From the NCBI GenBank assembly GCA_910588825.1, contig CAJURF010000008.1:8612-72611 (forward strand): a stretch of DNA of 64,000 nt. The letters run 5' to 3'. The notes under the pieces were generated by a model. That model had not been told where the DNA came from and did no database searches. It saw nothing but the letters and a program-made list of their open reading frames with translations. Source of the DNA: an uncultured Lachnospiraceae bacterium (GTDB lineage Bacteria; Bacillota; Clostridia; Lachnospirales; Lachnospiraceae). The stretch's first letter is position 1. Each line of letters begins with the position of its first letter. Of this stretch, positions 27,565 to 36,128 are shown piece by piece. The translations under genes and the position numbers were made by a program.

Positions 27565-28797
27565 ATGAAATTTTTTAAAGACAACCCTTATTTGAATTGG
27601 GGAATTACAGGATTTCTTGCGGCTGCTGCCAGCATGCTGTTTTATTTTGGGATTTTTCACATGAATATCATCATTGATGGAATCAGCGTTGTCCTTCGGA
27701 TTTTGATGCCGCTGATCTACGGCGCAGTGATTGCCTATCTGCTGAATCCAGTACTGAATTTCCTGGAAAAAAAGGTGATTTATCCCCTTTTGGCTTCCAG
27801 AAACCGCAAAGTGGGAAAGAAGAGCAGAAAGCTGATTCGTTATTTCTGCATCCTGCTGGCTGTTTTCTTATTATGCTGGGTGGTATACTCTCTTTTGATG
27901 ACCATTCTGCCGGAGATTTTAAATAGTACTGTAAATATCATCAACAATTTTCCGCAGTTTATGGATGACATGCAGAAGTGGGCAGGCAAAAGCCTGGACA
28001 ACAATCCGGATCTCAATGCATTTGTTTTGGGGCTGTTCGACAAATATGCAGTCCGGTTTGAGAATTATCTCACACGGGACATACTTCCTCAGCTGCAGGG
28101 AGCGCTGCTGCACCTGTCCTCTGGCGTGTGGGATGTGCTGATTTTTTTTAAAAATATTGTGATCGGAATTATCGTATCTGTCTATATTCTGGCAGATAAA
28201 GAAACATTTACCGCAAGGGGGAAAATGCTCCTGTACGCCTTATGTTCCCAGCGATGGGCCGGACGTATATTGGAAAATCTGAGATTTACCCACCGGACTT
28301 TCGGCGGATTTATTATTGGAAAGATGGTTGATTCCCTGATTATCGGGATTTTGTGTTATCTGGGAACCGGTATTTTGAAAATGCCATACCGGGTTCTGGT
28401 GAGTGTGATTGTGGGAGTGACCAATATTATTCCCTTTTTCGGTCCATATCTGGGAGCCGTTCCCTGTGCGTTTTTGATTTTACTGGTCAGCCCTATAAAA
28501 AGTCTGTATTTTATTATTTTCATCCTGGTTCTCCAGCAGTTTGACGGGAATATTTTAGGTCCCAAGATCCTGGGAGAGTCAACAGGATTGTCCAGTTTTA
28601 TGGTAATCTTATCTATTTTAGTGGGGGGCGGTTTATTTGGAATTGTGGGAATGTTTGTGGGAGTACCTGTCTGTGCAGTTCTTTATGCTCTTTTCTGGAG
28701 ATATATTGAGAAAACTTTGAGTTATAAACATCTGCCGTGTGAAACTAACAGTTATCTTGACAATAATATGGATGAATACAGAGCAGAAGAAGAGTAA
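27565..28797 (+). CDS. AI-2E family transporter
   Basis: The 410-residue protein is a polytopic membrane protein of the PerM/YtvI/YdbI family (PF01594), with about eight membrane segments and an external region between the third and fourth. Typical parts are IIGKMVDSLIIGILCYLG, GVTNIIPFFGPYLGAVP and FDGNILGPKILGESTGLS. Members have been linked to autoinducer-2 export, sodium/proton exchange or sporulation; which applies is not known. The C-terminal tail is acidic. The gene is followed by dtd at 55 bases and probably shares its transcript. Confidence 0.88.
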   Translation: MKFFKDNPYLNWGITGFLAAAASMLFYFGIFHMNIIIDGISVVLRILMPLIYGAVIAYLLNPVLNFLEKKVIYPLLASRNRKVGKKSRKLIRYFCILLAVFLLCWVVYSLLMTILPEILNSTVNIINNFPQFMDDMQKWAGKSLDNNPDLNAFVLGLFDKYAVRFENYLTRDILPQLQGALLHLSSGVWDVLIFFKNIVIGIIVSVYILADKETFTARGKMLLYALCSQRWAGRILENLRFTHRTFGGFIIGKMVDSLIIGILCYLGTGILKMPYRVLVSVIVGVTNIIPFFGPYLGAVPCAFLILLVSPIKSLYFIIFILVLQQFDGNILGPKILGESTGLSSFMVILSILVGGGLFGIVGMFVGVPVCAVLYALFWRYIEKTLSYKHLPCETNSYLDNNMDEYRAEEE

Positions 28798-28852
28798 TTA
28801 TGTGAAAAATTCTCTTTTCAAAAAACAAATTGTGGATAACAGGAGGAAAAAT

Positions 28853-29299
28853 ATGAAATTTGTCATTCAAAGAGTCGACCACGCCAGCGTAACCGTAGAC
28901 TGCAGAATCGTGGGAGAAATTCAGGAAGGATTTCTTGTGCTGATCGGAGTGGGAGAGGATGATACAAAAGAATCCGCAGATAAAATGGTGAAAAAAATGC
29001 TGGGCCTGAGAATTTTCCAGGATGAACAGGGAAAAACCAATCTTTCACTGAAAGACGTACAGGGACAGCTGCTGCTGATTTCGCAGTTTACTCTGTATGC
29101 TGACTGTAAAAAAGGAAACCGTCCCAGCTTTATACGGGCAGGCAGTCCGCAGAAGGCAGAAGAGTTATACGAGTACATTATCAAAAAATGCGAAGAATCT
29201 GTTCCTGTGGTGGAAAAAGGTGTTTTTGGCGCTCATATGAAAATTTTACTTGAAAATGACGGGCCATTCACTATAATATTAGATGAGCGCGATTTATAA
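28853..29299 (+). CDS. dtd: D-aminoacyl-tRNA deacylase
   Basis: Dtd hydrolyses D-amino acids (and glycine) mischarged on tRNA. The 148-residue protein has MKFVIQRVDHASVTVD at the start. The catalytic-pocket motifs are SQFTLYADCKKGNRPSF and ENDGPFTIIL, the Gly-cisPro region. The ATG after AGGAGGAAAAAT is chosen because it gives the exact family length; longer in-frame starts run into the previous gene's end. Confidence 0.96.
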   Translation: MKFVIQRVDHASVTVDCRIVGEIQEGFLVLIGVGEDDTKESADKMVKKMLGLRIFQDEQGKTNLSLKDVQGQLLLISQFTLYADCKKGNRPSFIRAGSPQKAEELYEYIIKKCEESVPVVEKGVFGAHMKILLENDGPFTIILDERDL

Positions 29300-29326
29300 T
29301 AATGAACAGGAAGGAAATTGAAAAAG

Positions 29327-30313
29327 ATGAGTAAGACCACGAAAGAGAGAATTGTTTTACTGCTGTTATGCCTTTTCGCAGCAGTCTCTGTGACAAGAAC
29401 ACATAAGGTGTATGCGGCTTTTACATCCAATTTCAGCGTATGGGAAAAACCGGCATCAGCTTCCGGTAAATGGGTGTATGTGGATGGAAAGGGATATTAC
29501 AAAAAAAGCAGCGGAGTTTTATATAGAGGATGGCTGTCCTGGAACAATCATATCTATTATTTATCCAAACGTTCCGGGGAAAAAGCAGTTGGTTTCCACA
29601 CAATCGGCGGAAAACGTTATTATTTCCAGGAAAACAGCGGAAGACTGAAGGCAGGCTGCTGGTTTAAAGTGGATGGAAAACGATATTATGCCGGTTCTGA
29701 CGGAGCCTTAAAAACCGGCTGGTTAAAAAAAGGCGGAGAAAAATATTTTTTCAGTAAAAAGGGTGTGATGCGCACTGGATGGGTGAAGATTCATAATAAA
29801 AAATATTATTTTTATCCCACCGGAAAATTGGCTGAAAAAATCTGGGTGGATAAAAAACATTATGTAAATAAAAACGGAATGCTGGAAATCATAAATGCAA
29901 AAAAGAGAAAATCTGTGTTCCGCTGGCCTTTGAGCGCGAGATGGAATTATATTTCCAGCTATTTTGGATATCGGGGGCCAATGCCTGTGGGAACCAGCAA
30001 TCATGGCGGCATTGATATTCCTGCTAATATGAATACTCCCATCTGCGCGGCAAGGGCGGGGACGGTCATTGTCCGGGAATCCAGTGACTCTGCAGGCAAT
30101 CACATGAAAATCGATCATCACAATGGATTCGTAACGGAATATATGCATATGACCCGCTTCAAACCTGGGATAAAAGAAGGGAGCAGAGTAAAAAAAGGAC
30201 AGATAATTGGTTATGTGGGCAGTACAGGATGGTCCACAGGACCCCATCTGCATTTTGGGGTAAGGCTTAACGATGTGCATCAGAACCCTCTGGAATTTGT
30301 CCGCCAGCCTTAA
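29327..30313 (+). CDS. Secreted M23 peptidase with wall-binding (glucan-binding-like) repeats
   Basis: The protein has a signal peptide (about residues 1-32) and then tandem repeats of the choline/glucan-binding type. These carry KWVYVDGKGYYKKSSG, KRYYFQENSGRLKAG, KRYYAGSDGALKTGWLK and KKYYFYPTGKL, from about residue 43 to 190. An M23 endopeptidase domain follows with metal ligands His226 and Asp230 in NHGGIDIP and His307/His309 in GPHLHFGV. It therefore is likely a zinc enzyme that cuts peptidoglycan cross-bridges or stems. The ATG is preferred over a TTG 9 bases upstream. Spacing from dtd is short but a separate promoter is not excluded. Confidence 0.9.
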   Translation: MSKTTKERIVLLLLCLFAAVSVTRTHKVYAAFTSNFSVWEKPASASGKWVYVDGKGYYKKSSGVLYRGWLSWNNHIYYLSKRSGEKAVGFHTIGGKRYYFQENSGRLKAGCWFKVDGKRYYAGSDGALKTGWLKKGGEKYFFSKKGVMRTGWVKIHNKKYYFYPTGKLAEKIWVDKKHYVNKNGMLEIINAKKRKSVFRWPLSARWNYISSYFGYRGPMPVGTSNHGGIDIPANMNTPICAARAGTVIVRESSDSAGNHMKIDHHNGFVTEYMHMTRFKPGIKEGSRVKKGQIIGYVGSTGWSTGPHLHFGVRLNDVHQNPLEFVRQP

Positions 30314-30333
30314 ATCACACAAATTAAAACGAG

Positions 30334-30384
30334 AAAAGAGCGTCTGTCTTTGGCTGATTTTCGTAGACAGATGCTCTTTTTTTA
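30334..30384. terminator. Bidirectional terminator between M23 peptidase and recombinase genes
   Basis: AAAGAGCGTCTGTCT and AGACAGATGCTCTTT form a stem with a loop of about 15 bases. T runs follow on the forward strand and A-run-coded T's follow on the reverse one. It separates two convergent genes and can stop both. Confidence 0.88.
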
Positions 30385-30390
30385 CTTTTC

Positions 30391-31452
30391 TTATTTTTCT
30401 CTCAGACGAACGGCAGAAGCGGCCTTGCGCCTGTGGGCATCCCCCAGGTCAGCATAATGTTTTCGGGTAGTATTTACATCCCTGTGTCCGAGTACATCTG
30501 CCACCAGATAAATATCACCCGTTTCTTCATATAACGCTGTACCGTATGTACTGCGGAGTTTATGGGGGGTGATTTTTTTTGTGGTTGTAATCTGCTGGGA
30601 ATATTTCTTCACCAGATTTTCCACAGCTTTCACACCGATGCGCCTCCTCTGTGTAGAATAGAAGAGTGCGTGCTCATGTCCAGGCAGCGGTGTGATGCCC
30701 TTTCTGACTGCCAGGTAATCCATCAGAGCCTGGGCAACTTCCCCGCCGAAATAAACAATCATTTCATTGCCGCCTTTTCTGTGTACCTTGATCCCTCCAT
30801 TTTGAAAATCAATATCCTCCACGTCCAGTCCCACGCATTCAGAAACGCGGATGCCTGTTCCCAGCAGAAGTGTGAAAATGGCTAAATCCCGTTCTTTTGT
30901 TTTTTCATAATATGCTTTTTTCTGTCCAGTAAGGCTGTCCCCGGCATGTTCGATATAATCCAGAAGCTCAGCCACCTCATTGGGGTCCAGTTTTATAATG
31001 GATTTATCATGCAGTTTAGGCATGTCCACCAGCAAAGTGGGATTGCTGTGTATCATTTCCCTCTTATAGTAATAAGCATAAAAGCTGCGCAGGGATGACA
31101 TTTTTCTCTTGATTCCCCGTTCCCCGTTGGTATTTTCCAGCCCAGTGTCATGTGACTGGTAGACCCGCAGATATTCCTGATATTCTTCAATATCTACAGC
31201 CTGAAGCGAATCCAGCACATCTATCTGGAAATCTGCCATTGTATATTTTTGAAATGCGGGATTTTCTTTCAAGAGAAACTGAAAAAAAACTTTTAAGTCA
31301 TACGCATAAGAAAGTCTTGTCCTGGATGACGCGGTGGTTCCCAGGGCACGGAAATATTCCTTGGCAAAAGGAGGCAGTTCCTTCAGCAGTTCCCGCAGTT
31401 TTAATGTGTTTTCTTTATCTACCTGTGCATGGTATACAGTTCGCTGTTCCAT
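30391..31452 (-). CDS. Tyrosine recombinase (XerC/XerD-like)
   Basis: The 353-residue protein has an N-terminal SAM-like core-binding domain (about residues 15-140) and a C-terminal catalytic domain. Active residues are Arg202 in GTGIRVSE, a Lys in HRKGGNE, His-x-x-Arg in TPHKLRSTYG, His in LGHRDVNTT and the nucleophile Tyr333 in KHYADL. GGGAGG precedes the ATG chosen. No phage genes or attachment sites surround it and lexA is divergent, a chromosomal setting that suits a housekeeping Xer-type enzyme, but a dif site was not seen. Confidence 0.9.
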   Translation of the reverse strand: MEQRTVYHAQVDKENTLKLRELLKELPPFAKEYFRALGTTASSRTRLSYAYDLKVFFQFLLKENPAFQKYTMADFQIDVLDSLQAVDIEEYQEYLRVYQSHDTGLENTNGERGIKRKMSSLRSFYAYYYKREMIHSNPTLLVDMPKLHDKSIIKLDPNEVAELLDYIEHAGDSLTGQKKAYYEKTKERDLAIFTLLLGTGIRVSECVGLDVEDIDFQNGGIKVHRKGGNEMIVYFGGEVAQALMDYLAVRKGITPLPGHEHALFYSTQRRRIGVKAVENLVKKYSQQITTTKKITPHKLRSTYGTALYEETGDIYLVADVLGHRDVNTTRKHYADLGDAHRRKAASAVRLREK

Positions 31453-31512
31453 ATATTTCCCTCCCAATCTATTCGCAAAACATGAATTTGTAGAATAAAT
31501 CTATGTTGGTTT

Positions 31513-31541
31513 ATACTACCACTGATTCTGCGATTTGTCAA
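31513..31541 (-). promoter_or_regulatory. Promoter of the tyrosine recombinase gene
   Basis: On the reverse strand a perfect TTGACA and TAGTAT are separated by 17 bases, about 60 bases before the ATG. Confidence 0.78.
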
Positions 31542-31565
31542 ATATAATTTATGGCGCCCTTGAAC

Positions 31566-31592
31566 CGAACACATATTCCGAATATTTGTTTG
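31566..31592. promoter_or_regulatory. Tandem LexA (SOS) boxes
   Basis: The first site, CGAACACATATTCC, agrees with 13 of 14 positions of the Bacillus DinR/LexA box CGAACRNRYGTTYC. A second, CGAATATTTGTTTG, begins on its last base, matches 11 of 14 and runs into the -35 of the lexA promoter. They point to self-repression of lexA. Confidence 0.7.
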
Positions 31593-31618
31593 TACATTAT
31601 TCCCCCATATGCTATAAT
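31590..31618 (+). promoter_or_regulatory. lexA promoter
   Basis: TTGTAC and a perfect TATAAT are 17 bases apart. The -35 overlaps the second LexA box. The resulting leader of about 120 bases is long and A+T-rich and has no evident stable fold. Confidence 0.72.
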
Positions 31619-31746
31619 GTGCTTAATTTATCATTGGACTTTATTACTGAATAATTTTCAAATACGTTATATGTTTCAATTTGTAATTATATTTTAAAAT
31701 AGATATTACAAAAGATTACAAAATAGGTCGGAGGTACTTAATAATT

Positions 31747-32373
31747 ATGTCATATGGTGAAATTAATGCGAAACAACAGGAAATTTTGGACGTTATAAAA
31801 AATGAAATTCTGAACCGGGGCTTTCCCCCCTCTGTCAGAGAAATCTGTGAGGCGGTTCATCTGAAATCCACCTCTTCAGTACATTCCCATCTGGCTGTGC
31901 TGGAAAGACAAGGCTATATCCGCCGGGATTCCACCAAGCCCAGGGCTATCGAGGTTGTGGATGACAGCTTCAACCTGACCAGGCGGGAAATTGCCAACAT
32001 TCCCATTGTAGGCACAGTGGCCGCAGGACAGCCTATTTTGGCTGTGGAGAATATAGAAAGCTACTTCCCTCTCCCTACAGAATTTCTCTCCAATAACCCT
32101 GCCTTTATGCTGCGGGTACAGGGGGACAGTATGGTGAATAAAGGAATCTTAAACGGCGATTATGTAATCGTTGAGAAAAGACAGACTGCAGACAATGGAG
32201 AAATTGTGGTGGCACTGGTGGAGGACTCTGCTACTGTTAAGACTTTCTATATGGAAAAGGATCATGTGCGGCTTCAGCCGGAAAACGACACCATGGAACC
32301 CATGATCTACTATGAGGGGGATCATGTACAGATTATAGGGAAAGTTATCGGTGTATTCCGGACTTTTAATTAA
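31747..32373 (+). CDS. lexA: SOS repressor LexA
   Basis: LexA represses SOS genes until RecA filaments trigger its self-cleavage. The 208-residue protein has an N-terminal winged helix (PSVREICEAVHLKSTSSVHS). The cleavage site is Ala93-Gly94 (TVAAGQP), and the serine/lysine dyad is Ser128 (GDSM) and Lys165 (ATVKTF). Two boxes in its own promoter support autoregulation. It is read divergently from a tyrosine recombinase and ends with a strong shared terminator. Confidence 0.96.
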   Translation: MSYGEINAKQQEILDVIKNEILNRGFPPSVREICEAVHLKSTSSVHSHLAVLERQGYIRRDSTKPRAIEVVDDSFNLTRREIANIPIVGTVAAGQPILAVENIESYFPLPTEFLSNNPAFMLRVQGDSMVNKGILNGDYVIVEKRQTADNGEIVVALVEDSATVKTFYMEKDHVRLQPENDTMEPMIYYEGDHVQIIGKVIGVFRTFN

Positions 32374-32472
32374 CTATAATAACATTATGTAAACCCATAC
32401 TCTTGTATTAGTCTTATATTTAAGAAAGGAATTGGAAACTTTTATGGCATTTGCACAGGAATAAAAGATAAC

Positions 32473-32531
32473 AAAATAAAAGGAAAAGCCTCTCTCCTAT
32501 TTATAACCGAAGGCTTTTCCTTTTATTTTAT
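32473..32531. terminator. Bidirectional terminator between lexA and rsfS
   Basis: A near-perfect stem of about 19 pairs, AAAATAAAAGGAAAAGCCT with its complement, encloses a loop of about 17 bases. Its A- and T-rich outer arms give T runs on both strands, so it can end lexA and the whole rplU-rsfS operon. The 100 bases between lexA and the stem hold only a tiny six-codon frame. Confidence 0.92.
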
Positions 32532-32905
32532 TACTGCTGGTCTTCCTTCATGAATTCCTTTGCATCCACCAGAACGCCGTCCCGCCAGATTCTCTCCAGA
32601 TCATAGAACAGACGGTTTTCTTCGTCAAATATATGCACAATCACATCTCCGAAATCCATCAAAATCCAGTTGGACCCACGGCTGCCTTCCACATGTTTTA
32701 CCATATAACCGGCTTTTTCCATGGTTTCTTCCACATTGTCCACCATTGCCTGCACCTGATTGGGATTTCCGGCTGTACTGATGATAAAATAATCAGCCAT
32801 CACGGAGATTCCCTGTATATCGATGACTTTTATGTCAATTGCTTTTTTTGCATCCAGAGCCTTGCAGGCAAGCCTGGTCATCTCTTTTCCTTTACTGATT
32901 TCCAT
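32531..32905 (-). CDS. rsfS: Ribosomal silencing factor RsfS
   Basis: RsfS binds ribosomal protein L14 and blocks subunit joining in starvation. The 124-residue protein shows KAIDIKVIDIQGISVMADYF, the conserved start of the fold, and HVEGSRGSNWILMDFGDVIVH. The ATG giving MEISKGKE is chosen as it gives family length; it overlaps yqeK by 14 bases. It is the last gene of the operon from rplU. Confidence 0.93.
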   Translation of the reverse strand: MEISKGKEMTRLACKALDAKKAIDIKVIDIQGISVMADYFIISTAGNPNQVQAMVDNVEETMEKAGYMVKHVEGSRGSNWILMDFGDVIVHIFDEENRLFYDLERIWRDGVLVDAKEFMKEDQQ

Positions 32906-33488
32906 ACCTGTTATCAATCCTTTCTTTGTAATATTGGTATGTCTGTTCTGTAGCAATATCAATTTTTCCGGGCGAGCTGTTCAGATAGTCCAGTGTATCT
33001 TTCAGGATTTTATAAGTGCACCTGTCCAGATCCTCAAATGCCAGACGCCGGATCTCGCCCAGATTGGGGGCTGTATCTCTCATAGGCTCAATATAATCCG
33101 CAATGTATACAATCTGCTCCAGAGGAGTCATATTTGGCTTTCCTGTGGTGTGACAGCAGATAGCACTGAGGATTTCTTCATCTTCTACGCCGTATTTCTT
33201 TTTGGCATAATAAGCTCCCAGTTTCGCGTGCAGCAAAAAGGGGTTTTCTTCTTCAAACGGTGTTACAGGTATTTCATGTTTTTGACAGATTTTGACCTTT
33301 TTTTTATTGGAAACACATTTCGCACAATCATGAAGAAGGCCGGCAAGCTGAGCTCTTTTTACATCCTGCCCATGAGCCATGGCCAGCGCTGCACTGGTGT
33401 ACATCACGCCTAGTGTATGCCGATAACGCTTATCATCCAGTTTTTTACAGAGTTTTTCCTGTATTATAGTGAGTCTTTCTTCATCCAT
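32892..33488 (-). CDS. HD-domain hydrolase YqeK (symmetrical Ap4A hydrolase type)
   Basis: YqeK proteins hydrolyse diadenosine tetraphosphate to two ADP in Firmicutes. The HD metal-site is seen in RYRHTLGVMYT and AGLLHDCAK, then ICCHTTGKPNMTPLEQ and IVYIADYIEP. An ATG two codons after a TTG is taken as start. The gene lies between nadD and rsfS as is usual in Firmicutes. Length 198 residues. Confidence 0.92.
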   Translation of the reverse strand: MDEERLTIIQEKLCKKLDDKRYRHTLGVMYTSAALAMAHGQDVKRAQLAGLLHDCAKCVSNKKKVKICQKHEIPVTPFEEENPFLLHAKLGAYYAKKKYGVEDEEILSAICCHTTGKPNMTPLEQIVYIADYIEPMRDTAPNLGEIRRLAFEDLDRCTYKILKDTLDYLNSSPGKIDIATEQTYQYYKERIDNRYGNQ

Positions 33489-33499
33489 TTCCAATACCT

Positions 33500-34126
33500 T
33501 TAGGGTTCCTTCACATGATAGATTTGATTTTGATAAATATATTCCATAACTATGGCCGGTACATAATACCGAATCGTCTCTCCTGCTGATATCTGATCCC
33601 GGATATACGCAGAAGAAATGTCAATATTCAGCGTATCCAGCCGGATAAATTCTCCCTGATATTTTTCAGAAATCCTTTTGATTTCCTTATTGAGCGTATT
33701 CACAGGCACGTGGTCACGGACAGCTATGACAACTTTGCAGTTTTGGCAGATGCGCCCAGGTTCTTTCCACTGTTCGAACGTAAACAGGGAGTCTGCCCCT
33801 ATGATAAAATAATATTCTTCATCTGCATGTTCCCGGTTCATACGCTCCAGGGTCCGGTAGGTATAAGAATAACCATCTGCATGCATCTCCACAAGTGACA
33901 GCTCAAAATGGGGATTGTCCTGAATGGCTCTTCTCACCATCTCTACCCGCTGTCCATCTGTGGCTCTGCCTGGCCGTGACTGTTTGTGGGGGGGATTTCC
34001 GGAGGGCATGAATAAGACTTTTTCCAGACCAAGCTGTTCATATGCCTTCTCGCCCAGAATCAAATGCCCAATGTGTATGGGATCAAATGTACCGCCCATA
34101 ATCCCAATTTTCTTTTTCTTATCCAT
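33500..34126 (-). CDS. nadD: Nicotinate-nucleotide adenylyltransferase
   Basis: NadD makes nicotinate adenine dinucleotide from NaMN and ATP in NAD synthesis. The 208-residue protein starts with GIMGGTFDPIHIGHLILGE, containing the nucleotidyltransferase HxGH motif, and PSGNPPHKQ. The C terminus has DISSAYIRDQI, the ISSTxIR-type ATP-site motif with Ala in place of Thr. It lies between yhbY and yqeK. Confidence 0.96.
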   Translation of the reverse strand: MDKKKKIGIMGGTFDPIHIGHLILGEKAYEQLGLEKVLFMPSGNPPHKQSRPGRATDGQRVEMVRRAIQDNPHFELSLVEMHADGYSYTYRTLERMNREHADEEYYFIIGADSLFTFEQWKEPGRICQNCKVVIAVRDHVPVNTLNKEIKRISEKYQGEFIRLDTLNIDISSAYIRDQISAGETIRYYVPAIVMEYIYQNQIYHVKEP

Positions 34127-34145
34127 TCATTCATCCTCAGAAGAT

Positions 34146-34436
34146 TTAAGGAAGTTCTATTTTCGGTTTCCCTTTCTTTTTCGGACGGTACAGGATTATT
34201 TTCTTTCCGATTACCTGTACCACGGCTGAATGTGTGCGCTCTGACAGCGTCTGAGCCATTTCTCTTGGGTCTTCCAGGCAGTTTTGCAGCACATTGATCT
34301 TAATCAGCTCTCTTGCCTCCAGCGCCTCTTCCACGGAGGCTGTGTTTTCCGGTGTGACACCGGATTTTCCCAGCTGGAGGACAGGCGTCAGATTCATGGC
34401 CAGTCCTTTTAAATAAGCCCTTTGTTTACTTGTCAT
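34146..34436 (-). CDS. CRM-domain RNA-binding protein YhbY
   Basis: YhbY/YqeI proteins bind the pre-50S ribosome and help in its assembly. The 96-residue protein starts LTSKQRAYLKG-like (MTSKQRAYLKGLAMNLTPVL) and has GKSGVTPEN, typical of the CRM fold. Translation begins after AAAAGGAA. Its place in the obgE-nadD operon is conserved. Confidence 0.93.
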   Translation of the reverse strand: MTSKQRAYLKGLAMNLTPVLQLGKSGVTPENTASVEEALEARELIKINVLQNCLEDPREMAQTLSERTHSAVVQVIGKKIILYRPKKKGKPKIELP

Positions 34437-34460
34437 TTCCTTTTGCTCCTATATTTGTCA

Positions 34461-35753
34461 CTACTTATAATATTCAAAAGCATGTCCATACATATGGACC
34501 GTATCTCCCTCCTGGATGCCTGCCTTCTCCAGGTCGTCCAGAATACCGCCGTCTTTTAGGAATTTCTGGAAAAACGCAAACCCTTTTTCGGAGTCCAGAT
34601 TGGTGTATCCCAGCATTTTTTCAATTTTAGGCCCTTCCACAATATATTCCGGTGGGTCATCCTCTGTGCGCACAACTGTATAGGGAAGATTCTCGATTAC
34701 GATCTCCTCCTCCGGGAAAAATTCCTGTTCAAAGACAATGCTCTCCTTGGGGATAGATGCCAGCATTTTTTTCACGGCCCACAGGAGTTCTTCCACTCCC
34801 TGGCCGCTGACGGCAGAAATGGCGTAAACCAAAATTCCCTTAGGCTCAAATTCCCGGCGGAGTCTCTGTATGGCTTCGTCATCCTCCGGAGCAAGTGCAT
34901 CTATCTTATTGGCGGCAATAATCTGAGGGCGGGAAGCCACATCGGAATTGTAAAGTTTCAATTCTTCGTTGATCTTATACACATCTTCTACTGGGTCACG
35001 GCCTTCCACGGAGGCCACATCCACCAGATGAATAATCGTCCGGGTACGCTCAATGTGTTTCAAAAACTCATGTCCCAGACCGGCTCCCTGGGATGCCCCC
35101 TCAATCAGCCCCGGAATATCTGCGATCACAAACCCGTCGATATCTTTATAATCCACCACTCCCAGAAAGGGATTTAAAGTGGTAAAAGGATAATTGGCTA
35201 CCTTTGGACGGGCGTGGGATACTCTGGACAAAAAAGTGGATTTTCCCACATTGGGGAATCCCACCAGGCCCACGTCTGCAATCATTTTCAGTTCCAGCCT
35301 GACTTCCAGCTCCCGGCATGCCTCTCCAGCCTGGGCATATTTGGGGACCTGCATAGTGGAGGTGGCATAATGCATATTCCCATTGCCCCCTCTCCCGCCC
35401 CGCAGGATCACCTGTCTTTTATTTTCACCGGATAAATCTGCAATCACTCTGCCGGACTGGGCCTCCAGCACCACGGTGCCTGGGGGGACTTTCAGCACCA
35501 AATCCCGTCCGTTGGCTCCATGACAGCGGCGCTTTCTCCCCGGTTCTCCGTTTTGTGCTGCATATTTCCTTTTATAGCGGTAATCAGTCAGGGTATTCAA
35601 ACCTTCATCAATCTGAAAAACAATATCTCCGCCTTTTCCGCCGTCTCCGCCGTCCGGTCCTCCGTTGGCCACATACAGCTCCCTTCGAAAGCTCACACAG
35701 CCGTCTCCGCCCTTTCCGGAACGGATGATAATACGGGCTCTGTCTGCAAACAT
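34461..35753 (-). CDS. obgE: Obg family GTPase (CgtA/ObgE)
   Basis: ObgE is an essential GTPase in 50S maturation. The glycine-rich Obg fold covers about residues 1-158 (RSGKGGDGCVSFRRE, GPDGGDGGKGGD). The G domain has GFPNVGKSTFL (G1), DIPGLIEGAS (G3) and ANKID (G4). A C-terminal OCT domain follows near residues 350-430, as in Bacillus Obg. It is separated from rpmA by a hairpin that may lower read-through. Confidence 0.97.
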   Translation of the reverse strand: MFADRARIIIRSGKGGDGCVSFRRELYVANGGPDGGDGGKGGDIVFQIDEGLNTLTDYRYKRKYAAQNGEPGRKRRCHGANGRDLVLKVPPGTVVLEAQSGRVIADLSGENKRQVILRGGRGGNGNMHYATSTMQVPKYAQAGEACRELEVRLELKMIADVGLVGFPNVGKSTFLSRVSHARPKVANYPFTTLNPFLGVVDYKDIDGFVIADIPGLIEGASQGAGLGHEFLKHIERTRTIIHLVDVASVEGRDPVEDVYKINEELKLYNSDVASRPQIIAANKIDALAPEDDEAIQRLRREFEPKGILVYAISAVSGQGVEELLWAVKKMLASIPKESIVFEQEFFPEEEIVIENLPYTVVRTEDDPPEYIVEGPKIEKMLGYTNLDSEKGFAFFQKFLKDGGILDDLEKAGIQEGDTVHMYGHAFEYYK

Positions 35754-35776
35754 ATTGTGTTCACCTCCTTATTCCA

Positions 35777-35815
35777 CAAAAAGGGCTTCAAATCCATCAA
35801 GAGATTTGAAGCCCT
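35777..35815 (-). terminator. Intra-operon hairpin, possible partial terminator
   Basis: On the reverse strand AGGGCTTCAAATC pairs with GATTTGAAGCCCT, followed by TTTTT. It sits between rpmA and obgE, where a partial terminator would let ribosomal proteins be made in excess of the GTPase and assembly factors. Confidence 0.72.
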
Positions 35816-35834
35816 GAAATCCAAAACCTTTTTC

Positions 35835-36125
35835 CTATTCCTCTGCAGCAACCGGAATAATGGAAACCTGCTTCTTATCCCTGCCCTTTCTGGTGTAACG
35901 TACCACACCATCGGTCAGGGCAAATAAAGTATGGTCCCTTCCCAACCCTACATTCAGACCGGGATGAATTCTTGTCCCTCTCTGCCTGTAAAGAATATTG
36001 CCTGCCAATACAAACTGTCCGTCTGCTCTTTTTGCCCCTAATCTCTTAGACTCAGAATCACGGCCGTTCTTTGTAGAACCGACTCCCTTTTTATGGGCAA
36101 ATAACTGAAGGTTCATTTTCAGCAT
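35835..36125 (-). CDS. rpmA: 50S ribosomal protein L27 with cleavable N-terminal extension
   Basis: L27 reaches the peptidyl-transferase centre of the ribosome. The 96-residue precursor starts MLKMNLQLFAHKKG. In Firmicutes this extension is removed by the Prp protease after NLQxFA to expose the functional N terminus beginning with His-Lys-Lys. The mature body GVGSTKNGRDSESKRLGAK is highly conserved. The gene for Prp is just upstream. Confidence 0.97.
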   Translation of the reverse strand: MLKMNLQLFAHKKGVGSTKNGRDSESKRLGAKRADGQFVLAGNILYRQRGTRIHPGLNVGLGRDHTLFALTDGVVRYTRKGRDKKQVSIIPVAAEE

Positions 36126-36128
36126 ATT

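Noticed and set aside
30391..31452. Prophage or integrative element linked to the tyrosine recombinase
   Set aside because: Neighbours are housekeeping genes and no phage, relaxase or repeat att sites were seen.
32442..32463. Tiny frame MAFAQE with AAAGGAATTGG before it, between lexA and the terminator
   Set aside because: Six codons only; no support beyond the ribosome-like site.
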